Shown here in pieces: positions 1 through 8,439 of a DNA stretch of 64,000 nt; position 1 is the stretch's first letter; each line of letters opens with the position of its first letter. Both the position numbers and the translations under genes were made by a program. Below the pieces are notes generated by a model. It saw nothing but the letters and a program-made list of their open reading frames with translations, ran no database searches and was not told the DNA's origin. Source of the DNA: Tistrella mobilis KA081020-065 (GTDB lineage Bacteria; Pseudomonadota; Alphaproteobacteria; Tistrellales; Tistrellaceae). The stretch spans positions 541,501 through 605,500 of the forward strand of contig NC_017956.1 of the NCBI RefSeq assembly GCF_000264455.2, given 5' to 3'.

Positions 1-3000
1 GCGGGCTGAATTACGGCCCGGCCTTCCAGGCCATCGCGGCGCTGTCGCGCGGGCCGGCCGAGGCGCTGGCCCGGCTGACCCTGCCGGCCGCGGCGCGGGC
101 GGGCGACGGCGCGCCGGATGCCGCGGGCGGCTATCTCTTCCATCCCTCGCTGCTGGATGCCTGTTTCCAGGCGGTGCTGGGCGCGATCGACAGCCGCAGC
201 GCGGCCGCCGGTGCCTATCTGCCGGTGGCGGTGGAGCGGCTCAGGCTGTCGGGGCCGATCGACGACGGTGCCGAACTCCACGCCCATGCCCGGCTGCTGA
301 CGCTGAATTCCAGGCAGCTGGATGCCGATATCCGTCTGACCGATGCGGCGGGTCGGGTGCTGGCCGAGGTGCAGGGCTTCTCGTGCATGGCGCTGGATCA
401 GGCCGAGGGCGGCCGCGGCGCCGGCCGCGACATCGACCGCCGGCTGTTCGCCGAGCATTGGGTGGAGCAGGCGGCGGGCGTCGTGGCGGCGGATCTGCCC
501 GATCCGGCCGATCTGGTCGACGAAACCCGGCCGATGGTGCTGCCGCTGATCCGCAAGCTCGACCGCGCCGGCTATTATGCCGAGGCGCAGCCGCTGCTCG
601 ACCGGCTGACCGCCGCCTATGCCGCCCGCGCCTTCGCCGAGCTGGGCATCGACGCCGATGCGCCCGATCCGGCGCGGGTCGATCCCGTTCATCACCGGCT
701 GCTGGCACGGCTGGCCCAGGTGGTCAGGGCCGAGACGGCGACGGGCCCGTTGCCCGAGCCCGAGGTGCTGGGCGCCGAGATCGACCGCCGTCATGCCGGG
801 CTTGCGCCTGAGATGGTGCTGATCCGCCGCTGCGGCGAAGCGCTGGCCCGGGTGCTGACCGGGGCGCAGGATCCGCTGGATCTGATCTTCCCCGACGGGT
901 CGCAGGTCGATGCCGAACGGGTCTATCGCGACAGCCCGAGCTTCGGCACCTATAACCGCATCCTGGAACAGGCGGTCCGCGCCCTGATCGACCGGCTGCC
1001 GGCCGACCGGCCGCTCAGGATCCTGGAGATCGGTGCCGGCACCGGCGCCACCGCCGCCCATCTGCTGCCGGTGCTGCCGGCCAGCCGCACCGATTATGTC
1101 TTCACCGACATTTCCACCGCCTTCACCACCAAGGCCGAGCAGAAGTTCCGCGCCTTCGATTTTGTCCGCTACCGCCTGCTCGACATCGAGAAGGAGCCGG
1201 CGGCCCAGGGCTTCGCGCCGGCGAGCTTCGACCTGGTGGTGGCGACCGACGCGCTTCACGCGACCCGGGCGATCGACACCGCAATTGCCCATGCCGCCGG
1301 TCTGCTCCGTCCGGGCGGGTTGATGGCGCTGGTCGAGCTGACCGCGCCGCCGCCCTGGTTCGATCTGGTCTTCGGCATGCTCAAGGGCTGGTGGGCCTTC
1401 GACGACGCCGGAACCCGTCCCGATCATGCCTGCATGACCCTGCCGGCCTGGGAAGCGGCGCTCATGCGCGCCGGCTGCCCGGCGGTGGCGGCGCTCGACG
1501 ACCGCGAGGATGGCGGGGCGACCGTTCACAGCGTCATCCTGGCCCGGCGGTCGACCACCGAGACCGCCCGGACTACCGGCGAGGCGCCGGCGGCCGAGAC
1601 CGACGAGTTGGATGCTCTGCTGGGGCTCAGCACCATCACCCGGGCAAAGCCCGGCTGGCTGGTGCTGGCCGATGGTCGTGGTGTCGGTGCGGCGGTTGCC
1701 GCAGCGCTTGAGGCGCGCGGCCATCCCGTGAGCACCGTGACGGCCGGCGAGGTTGCCGACATCCGTGGCCTGGTGGACCGGGCGCTGATGGATCTGCCCG
1801 AGGTGGGCGGCATCCTGCATCTCTGGTCGCTCGATGCCGGCCCGACCGAAGCGGCCGACATGACGGCCGTGGAGGCACGTGGTGCTGCGGTCCTGATGGA
1901 GCTGGTCCAGGCGGTGACCGATCCGAGTTTCGGCAATCCGCCACGCCTGGTGCTGGCGACTTCGGGTGCCCGGCGGGTGCGGCCCGACGATCCGGCCCCC
2001 GAGGCTGCCCAGGCGCCGGCCTGGGGCTTCGCCCGGGTGCTGACCAACGAGCATCCGGAACTGGGGACGGTGATGGTCGACCTGCCGGCCGCCGTCTCGT
2101 CCGACAGGGCCGACGAGATCGAGGCACTGGCCCGGATCTGCGCCGAGGGGGCCGGCGACGAGACCGAGATCGCGCTTCGCGGCGCGCGGACCCATGTCGC
2201 CCGCATCCGGGCCGAGACGCTGGACGGGCTCCGCCGCCGGGCGCTCGACCCCAGGCCGGCGGCGGCGGGGACCGCCTTCCGGCTCGATGCCCTCAAGACC
2301 GGCGCACTCGACAATCTGATGCTGACCGAGGCGCGTCTGCGCGAGCCGGGGCCGGGAGAGGTCGAGATCGACGTCGCCTTCACCGGGCTCAATTTCCGCG
2401 ACGTGATGAAGGTGATGGGCATCTACCCGACCGAGGGCGACGAGCCCCTGGTGCTGGGCGACGAGGTCGCCGGCACCATCCGGCGGGTGGGGCCGGGGGT
2501 GGATGATCTGGCGCCCGGCGACCGGGTGATGGCGATCGCGCCCGGCTTTGCCAGCCGCACCGTGGTCGGCCGCGGCTTCGTGGCGAAGCTGCCGGAAGGC
2601 GTGCCGCTGGATGGTGGCGCCACCATCCCGATCACCTTCGTCACGGTCTGGTATGCGCTGCATCATCTGGCCCGTGCCGAGGCCGGGGAGCGGATCCTGA
2701 TCCATGCCGCCGCCGGCGGTGTCGGCCTGACCGCGATCCAGGTCGCGCAGCGGGCGGGGCTGGAGATCCATGCCACGGCCGGCTCGCCCGAGAAACGCGA
2801 TTTCGTGCGCAGCCTGGGCGTCACCCATGTCTATGACAGCCGCAGCCTCGACTTCGCCGACCAGATCATGGCGGCGACCGACGGCGAAGGTGTCGACATG
2901 GTGCTGAACTCGCTGGCGGGTGAGGCCATCCCGAAATCGCTCGGCCTGCTCAGGGCCTATGGCCGCTTCCTGGAGATCGGCAAGACCGACATCTACGGCA

Positions 3001-4373
3001 ATTCCCGCATCGGTCTCCGGCCGTTCCGCAACAACCTCTCCTATTTCGCCATCGACCTCGACCGGGTGTTCCGCGAGCGGCCGAAGCTCGCCGCACGGCT
3101 GATGACCGAGGTGGCCGATGCCTTCGCCGAAGGTGGGCTTCAGCCGCTGCCGCGGCGGGTCTGGCCGGTGTCCAGGGCTGAACAGGCCTTCCGCCACATG
3201 GCCCAGGCGCGCCATATCGGCAAGATTGTGCTCGCCATGGAAGACGATGCCGCGCGCATCGCCCGGCCGCTGCCCAAGCCGCTGCCGCTCAAATCCGACG
3301 GCACATATCTGATGACCGGCGGTCTGGGCGGCTTCGGCCTTGCCGTCGCCGAATGGCTGGTGGCCAAAGGTGCAGGGACGGTGGTGCTGGCCGGCCGGTC
3401 CGGCGCCGCCACGCCCGAGGCCCAGGCCGCGGTCGACCGGCTGCGCGCCGGCGGCACCCGGGTGCGGGTGGAACGCTGCGACGTCACCGACCGGGCGGCG
3501 GTCGAGGCCATGCTCGGCCGGATCCGGGCCGATCTGCCGCCGCTCAAGGGCGTGCTGCATGCGGCCATGGTGCTGGACGACGATTTCGTGCTGAAGCTCG
3601 ATCGCGATCGCCTGCACCGGGTGATGGCACCTAAGATCGAGGGTGCGCTCAACCTGCATCTCGCCACCCGCGACGATCCGGTCGAGATGTTCGTGATGTT
3701 CTCGTCCTTCGCGGCGATGGTCGGCAATCCCGGCCAGGCCAATTACGTCGCCGCCAACCAGTATCTGGTGGCGCTGGCCGAACGGCGCCGGGCGCAGGGG
3801 CTGCCGGCGCTGGCGGTCGACTGGGGGGCGATCGGCGGCGTGGGCTATGTCGCGGCCCATGACGAGATCGCCCGGCATTTCGAACGCCATGGCCTGACCC
3901 CCGTCCAGGCCCCGGACGCGCTGGCCTCGCTCGAAGCCCTGCTCGGGGCGGGGGCGGTCGCCTCGGGCGTGATCGACATCGATTGGGCGGTCTGGGCCCG
4001 CTACATGCCCGAGCTGGCGCGCAACCCGCGCTATGCCGACCTGCCGCTGACCGAAGGCGCTGGTGGCGCCGGCGGTGGCGGCGGAGAGGGCGACCAGGTC
4101 CTGGCCCGGATCCGCGAGGCGGCGGCCGAGGATCGCCAGGCCATGGTCGAGGCGGCGCTTGCGGCACGGCTTGCCACCGTCCTCGGCACCAGCGCCGAAA
4201 CGCTCGATACCGGCCAGCCGCTGGCCGAACTCGGGCTCGATTCGCTCATGGCCGTCGAACTCAGTTGCCTGATCGAGGACGATCTGGGCGTGAAGACACC
4301 TGCGATAGAATTGACCCAGAGCCCGTCGCTCTCCAAGCTGGCGGAGCGGTTGCTGCCTGCGATCGCACCCTGA
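1..4373 (+). CDS. Type I polyketide synthase, C-terminal part (DH-MT-ER-KR-ACP), 5' end outside window
   Basis: The frame is open from base 3, so the KS and AT domains lie upstream. Visible order: C-terminal half of a dehydratase (YGPAF, then HPSLLDACFQ with the catalytic Asp); a C-methyltransferase with SAM motif LEIGAGTG near base 1025; an enoyl reductase (LNFRDVMKVMG near 2390, NADPH loop HAAAGGVGLTA near 2705); a ketoreductase (Rossmann TGGLGGFG near 3315, LDD motif of B-type KRs, Ser and Tyr in VMFSSFAA and GQANYVAAN); and an ACP with the phosphopantetheine Ser in LGLDSLMAVEL near 4230. This is the layout of a fully reducing, C-methylating module. No thioesterase or reductase follows the ACP, so release must happen in trans; a hotdog thioesterase lies 52 bases downstream. 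All five domains look intact. The product is not predictable from this fragment. Confidence 0.95.
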   Translation, partial: GLNYGPAFQAIAALSRGPAEALARLTLPAAARAGDGAPDAAGGYLFHPSLLDACFQAVLGAIDSRSAAAGAYLPVAVERLRLSGPIDDGAELHAHARLLTLNSRQLDADIRLTDAAGRVLAEVQGFSCMALDQAEGGRGAGRDIDRRLFAEHWVEQAAGVVAADLPDPADLVDETRPMVLPLIRKLDRAGYYAEAQPLLDRLTAAYAARAFAELGIDADAPDPARVDPVHHRLLARLAQVVRAETATGPLPEPEVLGAEIDRRHAGLAPEMVLIRRCGEALARVLTGAQDPLDLIFPDGSQVDAERVYRDSPSFGTYNRILEQAVRALIDRLPADRPLRILEIGAGTGATAAHLLPVLPASRTDYVFTDISTAFTTKAEQKFRAFDFVRYRLLDIEKEPAAQGFAPASFDLVVATDALHATRAIDTAIAHAAGLLRPGGLMALVELTAPPPWFDLVFGMLKGWWAFDDAGTRPDHACMTLPAWEAALMRAGCPAVAALDDREDGGATVHSVILARRSTTETARTTGEAPAAETDELDALLGLSTITRAKPGWLVLADGRGVGAAVAAALEARGHPVSTVTAGEVADIRGLVDRALMDLPEVGGILHLWSLDAGPTEAADMTAVEARGAAVLMELVQAVTDPSFGNPPRLVLATSGARRVRPDDPAPEAAQAPAWGFARVLTNEHPELGTVMVDLPAAVSSDRADEIEALARICAEGAGDETEIALRGARTHVARIRAETLDGLRRRALDPRPAAAGTAFRLDALKTGALDNLMLTEARLREPGPGEVEIDVAFTGLNFRDVMKVMGIYPTEGDEPLVLGDEVAGTIRRVGPGVDDLAPGDRVMAIAPGFASRTVVGRGFVAKLPEGVPLDGGATIPITFVTVWYALHHLARAEAGERILIHAAAGGVGLTAIQVAQRAGLEIHATAGSPEKRDFVRSLGVTHVYDSRSLDFADQIMAATDGEGVDMVLNSLAGEAIPKSLGLLRAYGRFLEIGKTDIYGNSRIGLRPFRNNLSYFAIDLDRVFRERPKLAARLMTEVADAFAEGGLQPLPRRVWPVSRAEQAFRHMAQARHIGKIVLAMEDDAARIARPLPKPLPLKSDGTYLMTGGLGGFGLAVAEWLVAKGAGTVVLAGRSGAATPEAQAAVDRLRAGGTRVRVERCDVTDRAAVEAMLGRIRADLPPLKGVLHAAMVLDDDFVLKLDRDRLHRVMAPKIEGALNLHLATRDDPVEMFVMFSSFAAMVGNPGQANYVAANQYLVALAERRRAQGLPALAVDWGAIGGVGYVAAHDEIARHFERHGLTPVQAPDALASLEALLGAGAVASGVIDIDWAVWARYMPELARNPRYADLPLTEGAGGAGGGGGEGDQVLARIREAAAEDRQAMVEAALAARLATVLGTSAETLDTGQPLAELGLDSLMAVELSCLIEDDLGVKTPAIELTQSPSLSKLAERLLPAIAP

Positions 4374-4425
4374 CCCATCCAGGGCTCCGCAGACGAGCCC
4401 TTTCCCAAGCCGGAGAGAGACGCCG

Positions 4426-4860
4426 ATGTTCGAACCCCGCAACCCCGCTTTCGCCGAAGCCGCCCGCGCCATCTTCGGTCAGGCCGGTTTCATCACCGAT
4501 CTCGGCATCGAGCCGGTGACGGTCGAGCCGGGGCTGGTCGAAAGCCGTGTCATGATCCATCCGCGGCACATGCAGCATGACGGCGTGATCCATGCCGGCG
4601 TGCAGATGACCATCGCCGACCACACCGCGGGGGCCGCGGCCTTCACGACCATCGCCGCCGATGAATTCGTGCTGACCACCAGCTTCACCACCAGCCTGCT
4701 GAAGGCGGCGCTGGGCACGGAGCTGCGCTGCCGGGCGACGGTGCTGCAGGCGGGGCGCCGTCTGGTGGTTTGCGAATCCGAAGTCTTCGCCGTCAGGGAC
4801 GACACGCCCGTGCGGGTGTCCAAGGCGGTGGTGTCGCTGGCGGTGCTGCAGCGGCGCTGA
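4426..4860 (+). CDS. PaaI-family hotdog thioesterase
   Basis: A 144-residue single hotdog domain. The segment HDGVIHAGVQMTIADHTAGAA matches the PaaI/YbgC-type active-site helix, in which Asn/Asp and a helix dipole polarise the acyl-thioester carbonyl. The start follows GGAGAGAGAC at good spacing. It sits between the PKS and a free ACP, all on the plus strand, so a role in releasing or proofreading acyl chains from the PKS or ACP is likely. A general acyl-CoA thioesterase function cannot be excluded. Confidence 0.85.
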   Translation: MFEPRNPAFAEAARAIFGQAGFITDLGIEPVTVEPGLVESRVMIHPRHMQHDGVIHAGVQMTIADHTAGAAAFTTIAADEFVLTTSFTTSLLKAALGTELRCRATVLQAGRRLVVCESEVFAVRDDTPVRVSKAVVSLAVLQRR

Positions 4861-4930
4861 GCCGCCGCCTGCGGGCCCGCCCGAAAACTGCCGACCGGCG
4901 GAGCCGGCGGCCGGAAGGAGGAGATCCCCC

Positions 4931-5182
4931 ATGACCGATACGCTCTTCAATGATGTGGTGACCCGCATCGGCGAGTATCTGGAAACCGATGTGAGCCATC
5001 TCACGCCCGACTCCAAGCTCGCGACCTCGATCGACGGGCTCAACTCGCTCAAGATGTTCGAGATGATCCTCTATCTGGAGGATTGTTTCGGGGTCGAATT
5101 CGACGAGGCGGTGATGGATCAGATCGACACCCTGGGCGGGCTCGTCGACCATATCCGTGAACAGCGCGCCGCGGCGGCCTGA
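4931..5182 (+). CDS. Stand-alone acyl carrier protein
   Basis: An 83-residue acidic protein of ACP size. The phosphopantetheine site is Ser39 in IDGLNSLKMFEM; Asn replaces the Asp of the usual DSL. A clear AAGGAGG precedes the start. It lies between the hotdog thioesterase and the KS-like gene, with 17 bases to the latter, so the three form an operon with the PKS. It is not the FabD/FabF-linked housekeeping AcpP, which has a different core sequence. It probably holds a starter or modified acyl unit for this PKS pathway. Confidence 0.85.
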   Translation: MTDTLFNDVVTRIGEYLETDVSHLTPDSKLATSIDGLNSLKMFEMILYLEDCFGVEFDEAVMDQIDTLGGLVDHIREQRAAAA

Positions 5183-5199
5183 CGGAGGCAGCGGCACCC

Positions 5200-6534
5200 A
5201 TGAAGCCGATGCGCTGGCCCTGGCGGCGGATGGCCGCCGGAGACGATCCCCTGCCGTCCGGTCAGCCGGCCGGCGCTGCGGCAGACAGGCCCGCCGTTGC
5301 GGTGACCGGCATTGGCTGTGTCACCGCCTTCGGCGTGGGGCGGAACGTGCTCGACGACGCCCTGGCCGAAGGCCGGGTGGCGGCAGCTCCGATCACCCGG
5401 TTCGATCCGGCCCGCTTCACCTGCCGGATCGCGGCCGAGGTGCCGGAACCGTCCCTGCGCTTCGCTCGTGATCACCTGTCGCACGAGCTGGAGCGGATGA
5501 GCCTGTTCGTCCGACTCGCCGTTCATGCCTCGATGACGGCACTGGGTGCGGATCCGGCCGCGACCGGCCGGCCGCGCCTGCCCGAAGGCCGCGGGCTGAT
5601 CGCCATGGGGGTCGCCATGGGGGGCCTGCCCCATATCGAGCAGGGGGTGCTGAAGCAGGAACGCGCGGGCCCGCGCAAGACCACGCCTTTCCTGATCCCC
5701 TCGCTGATCCCGAACATGGCGGCGAGCATGACCGCACTCAGGCTCGGCTTCGAGGGGCCGCAGGTGACGCTTGCCGGCGCCTGCGCCAGCGGCACCCAGG
5801 CGATCGGTCATGCGCTCGCCGAACTTCGGGCCGGGCGGATCGACTGGGCGCTGGCCGGCGGATCGGAAGCCGTCACCACCCCCATCACCTGGTCGGGCTT
5901 CGAGGCAATGCATGCGCTTTCGCGCGGGAGCGGGGACGAGAGGCCGGCCGCGCGGCCTTTCGACGGGGCGCGTGACGGCATGATCTGTGGCGAGGCCGCC
6001 GCCATGCTGCTGCTGCACCGGGCCGATGCCTGCGACGGCCGGGCGGTGCTGGGCCGCATCCTGGGCTATGCCACCAATTCCGGCGCGCCGGACCTGACCC
6101 GCATTCCCGACCGCGAAGGCCTGGCCTGCATGCGCCTGGCGCTGGAAGATGCCGGCGTCGATCCGACCGATCTGGGCGCGGTGATGGCCCAGGCCTCGGG
6201 CATGATCACCGGCGATGCGATCGAGGCGGCGGCGATCGCGGAGCTGACCGGCAGCCACCGCCCGCCGGTCACCTCGGTCAAGGGCGCCACCGGCTATCTC
6301 TTCGCCGCCAACGGGCCGGTCAGCACGGTGGCGGCGCTGGGCGCCCTGTCACGCCGGCGCCTGCCGCCGGTCGCGGGGTTCCGGGCCGCATCGGAGGACA
6401 CCGCCTGCATCGACGTGGTGGCAGGCGCACCGCGGGACATCGATCCCGGCCGGCCGGTGCTGGTCAACAGCTTCGGCTTTGGTGGCATCAATGCCTCGCT
6501 GGTGGTCGCCGGATCTGACGGGATCGGCAGATGA
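5200..6534 (+). CDS. Beta-ketoacyl synthase-like protein lacking both catalytic histidines
   Basis: A 444-residue KAS II-type thiolase-fold protein. The nucleophile is present: Cys195 in AGACASGTQA. The glycine-rich end NSFGFGGIN is also conserved. Where FabF has AHGTST the sequence is AQASGM (Gln331), and where FabF has KSMTGH it is KGATGY (Lys361 kept, Tyr366 for His). Both decarboxylation histidines are therefore replaced. The protein could be a non-elongating acyltransferase, a condensing enzyme using another chemistry, or a structural partner like chain-length factors, though those usually lose the Cys. GGAGG precedes the ATG. It is the last gene of the PKS-TE-ACP group. Family assignment is firm; activity is unknown. 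Confidence 0.85.
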   Translation: MKPMRWPWRRMAAGDDPLPSGQPAGAAADRPAVAVTGIGCVTAFGVGRNVLDDALAEGRVAAAPITRFDPARFTCRIAAEVPEPSLRFARDHLSHELERMSLFVRLAVHASMTALGADPAATGRPRLPEGRGLIAMGVAMGGLPHIEQGVLKQERAGPRKTTPFLIPSLIPNMAASMTALRLGFEGPQVTLAGACASGTQAIGHALAELRAGRIDWALAGGSEAVTTPITWSGFEAMHALSRGSGDERPAARPFDGARDGMICGEAAAMLLLHRADACDGRAVLGRILGYATNSGAPDLTRIPDREGLACMRLALEDAGVDPTDLGAVMAQASGMITGDAIEAAAIAELTGSHRPPVTSVKGATGYLFAANGPVSTVAALGALSRRRLPPVAGFRAASEDTACIDVVAGAPRDIDPGRPVLVNSFGFGGINASLVVAGSDGIGR

Positions 6535-6746
6535 CGGTCCGGCTCTGATATCAATTCTTGATGTGGTGCATTTTGGCGCAGAATTGATCGCGCTCTTCTG
6601 CACATATGTAGTGACTTGAAAGCATGATCAGGCGATGATGGCCGGGATCCATCAACCCGGCCGTCCATCTCTGTCCGATGCCCGGGCTATGCCAACCTGC
6701 CGGGCCGGTACCGCCTGCCCGGGACATGCATGAAGGAGGAACGGGG
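6535..6746. other. Intergenic region between the polyketide group and the tail-collar genes
   Basis: About 210 bases, less GC-rich than its surroundings. It contains a short palindrome ATCAATTCTTGAT (6550-6562) and an inverted repeat GCAGAA/TTCTGC (6578-6601). It probably holds the promoter for the tail-collar operon. No confident -35/-10 pair or known operator was recognised. Confidence 0.4.
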
Positions 6747-7265
6747 ATGGACCCGTTCATCGGAGAGATCCGCATTTTCGCCGGCGGCATAGTGCCAACC
6801 GGCTGGGCCCCCTGCGAGGGCCAACTGATGTCGATCCAGCAGCACCAGGATCTCTTTGCGCTTCTGGGCGATCGCTATGGCGGCGACGGCCGGACATATT
6901 TCGCGTTGCCGGATCTGCGCGGCCGCACGCCCGTCTGCATCACCAGCCAGCCGGTTCAGGGGGTGAGCTACAGTATCGCCCAGACGGCCGGCGTCGAGGG
7001 CGTCCTGCTCGCCGCCTCTGAAATTCCGGCGCACGACCATCCGCTGGCCGCTGTCTCGACCGCGGCCTCTTCGGTCTCGCCGTCGGGGGAGGTCTTCGCA
7101 TCGGCGCAGCCTGCGGTCTATGCCGCGGGTGGCGGCAACACCATTCCCCTTGCCGCCGGGTCCGTCACCTCGGTCGGTGACGCCGGTACGCATGAGAACC
7201 GCCAGCCGGGTCTTGCGCTCTTCTATTGCATCGCGACCACCGGCAACTGGCCGCAGCGCAGCTGA
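6747..7265 (+). CDS. Tail-collar (MdpB-like) protein, paralogue 1
   Basis: A 172-residue protein. The N-terminal segment reads FIGEIRIFAGGIVPTGWAPCEG and continues to YGGDGRTYFALPDLRGRTPV, the phage tail-collar/microcystin-dependent-protein signature. A Ser/Ala/Gly-rich beta region follows and the C-terminus is THENRQPGLALFYCIATTG, the usual end of this family. The start was chosen for the strong AAGGAGGA ribosome site 6 bases upstream; an earlier in-frame ATG lacks one. It is the first of three tandem paralogues. The domain is known from phage fibres, but chromosomal stand-alone copies are common and have no settled function. Confidence 0.88.
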   Translation: MDPFIGEIRIFAGGIVPTGWAPCEGQLMSIQQHQDLFALLGDRYGGDGRTYFALPDLRGRTPVCITSQPVQGVSYSIAQTAGVEGVLLAASEIPAHDHPLAAVSTAASSVSPSGEVFASAQPAVYAAGGGNTIPLAAGSVTSVGDAGTHENRQPGLALFYCIATTGNWPQRS

Positions 7266-7284
7266 CGCCGATCGGGAGAGCCTC

Positions 7285-7833
7285 ATGTACAAGTATCTCG
7301 GCGAGATCCGGCTCTTCGCCGGCGACGTCGCGCCATCCGGCTGGGCCTTCTGCAACGGCCAGGCCATGTCGATGACCGAATATCCTGCACTCTATACCGT
7401 GCTGACCACGAAATACGGTGGCGACGGCATCAAGACCTTCAATCTTCCGGATCTGCGGGGCCGGATCCCCGTCCATATCGGCCAGGGGCCGGGTGTGGAC
7501 AGTTACTACCGTCTGGGCCAGACCTTCGGGGAAGAGACGGTGCCCCTGACCACGCAGCAGATCCCGCCGCACAGCCACAGCTTCGAGGTCGCAGCGACCA
7601 CGGCTGACGCTACGGCGCCCGCCGGTGCAATGCTGGCCGAAGCGCCCGTGCAATCGGGGTTCACCGGCCTTTATACCGATGCGCCGCTTCAGCCCGGCAC
7701 CACCGGTGCCCTGGCACCCCAGGCGATCGGCAGCACCGGCGGTGGTCAGGCGCATCCCAACATGATGCCGTCCACCGCGATCAACTACATCATTGCCATC
7801 ACCGGCAGCATCGCCACCGCGGCGACATCCTGA
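7285..7833 (+). CDS. Tail-collar (MdpB-like) protein, paralogue 2
   Basis: A 182-residue paralogue of its neighbours: YLGEIRLFAGDVAPSGWAFCNG at the start, YGGDGIKTFNLPDLRGRIPVH in the collar, and PNMMPSTAINYIIAITG at the end. GGGAGAG precedes the ATG. It starts 19 bases after the first copy, so the two are co-transcribed. The conserved collar ends and divergent middle suggest a common trimeric or beta-rich scaffold with different exposed loops. That is inference from the domain family. Confidence 0.88.
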   Translation: MYKYLGEIRLFAGDVAPSGWAFCNGQAMSMTEYPALYTVLTTKYGGDGIKTFNLPDLRGRIPVHIGQGPGVDSYYRLGQTFGEETVPLTTQQIPPHSHSFEVAATTADATAPAGAMLAEAPVQSGFTGLYTDAPLQPGTTGALAPQAIGSTGGGQAHPNMMPSTAINYIIAITGSIATAATS

Positions 7834-7846
7834 AGCAGGCACCACC

Positions 7847-8380
7847 ATGGCAGATGCTTTCACCGGAGAAATCCGGGTCTACAGCTTCGACTATGCCCCG
7901 CAGGACTGGGCCTTCTGCAATGGCGGCAGGCTGCTGATCGATCAGAACAAGGCCCTGTTCTCGGTGATCAAGAGCCTTTACGGCCCGGCGGACGGGACGT
8001 TGTTCTATCTTCCCAATCTGCAGGGGACCGCGCCGATGGGCGCGGGGCAGGGGACCGGCCTTACCAATCGGACGCTCGGCAGTATGACCGGCACCGTCTC
8101 GGTCACGCTGACCACGGCGCAGCTGCCGGCGCATACGCACGGCATTCAGGTCGATACGTCGACCACGGCCACGATCCAGACCACGCCCACGGCCAATGTC
8201 TCGGTCATCGCCACGCCGGTCTCGGGCGATGTCTTCGCGCCCTGTGATCAGACGGCGGCCGTGACCCTGGATGTCGGGGCGATCGGCACGACCGGCGGGG
8301 GCCAGCCGCATGAGAACCGCTCCCCCCTGCTCGCCCTGAACTTCTGCATCTGCCTCACGGGCGTCTATCCCGGCTCGTAA
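7847..8380 (+). CDS. Tail-collar (MdpB-like) protein, paralogue 3
   Basis: A 177-residue third copy: FTGEIRVYSFDYAPQDWAFCNG, then YGPADGTLFYLPNLQGTAPMG, then HENRSPLLALNFCICLTG. The collar is more divergent (LPNLQG for LPDLRG). The middle is Thr-rich. It follows paralogue 2 by 13 bases and is closed by a strong hairpin. No sheath, baseplate, holin or recombinase gene is near, so a prophage remnant is not supported. Confidence 0.87.
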   Translation: MADAFTGEIRVYSFDYAPQDWAFCNGGRLLIDQNKALFSVIKSLYGPADGTLFYLPNLQGTAPMGAGQGTGLTNRTLGSMTGTVSVTLTTAQLPAHTHGIQVDTSTTATIQTTPTANVSVIATPVSGDVFAPCDQTAAVTLDVGAIGTTGGGQPHENRSPLLALNFCICLTGVYPGS

Positions 8381-8387
8381 GGCAAGA

Positions 8388-8419
8388 ATGCCGCCGCCGG
8401 AGAGGCCCGGCGGCGGCAT
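8388..8419. terminator. Hairpin between convergent genes
   Basis: A perfect 13-base inverted repeat, ATGCCGCCGCCGG and its complement, around a 6-base loop. It lies between the ends of the tail-collar operon and the convergent hydrolase gene. There is no clear T-run, so it may act as a bidirectional transcript-end structure rather than a classic intrinsic terminator. Confidence 0.7.
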
Positions 8420-8439
8420 GCCCGGTGGCTACATGACTT

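Noticed and set aside
6550-6562. Quorum-sensing type lux box (ATCAATTCTTGAT)
   Set aside because: It is too short and no LuxI/LuxR genes are present; too little to call.
6747-8380. Prophage or tailocin remnant
   Set aside because: Only collar-domain proteins are present; no tail tube, sheath, baseplate, holin or integrase.
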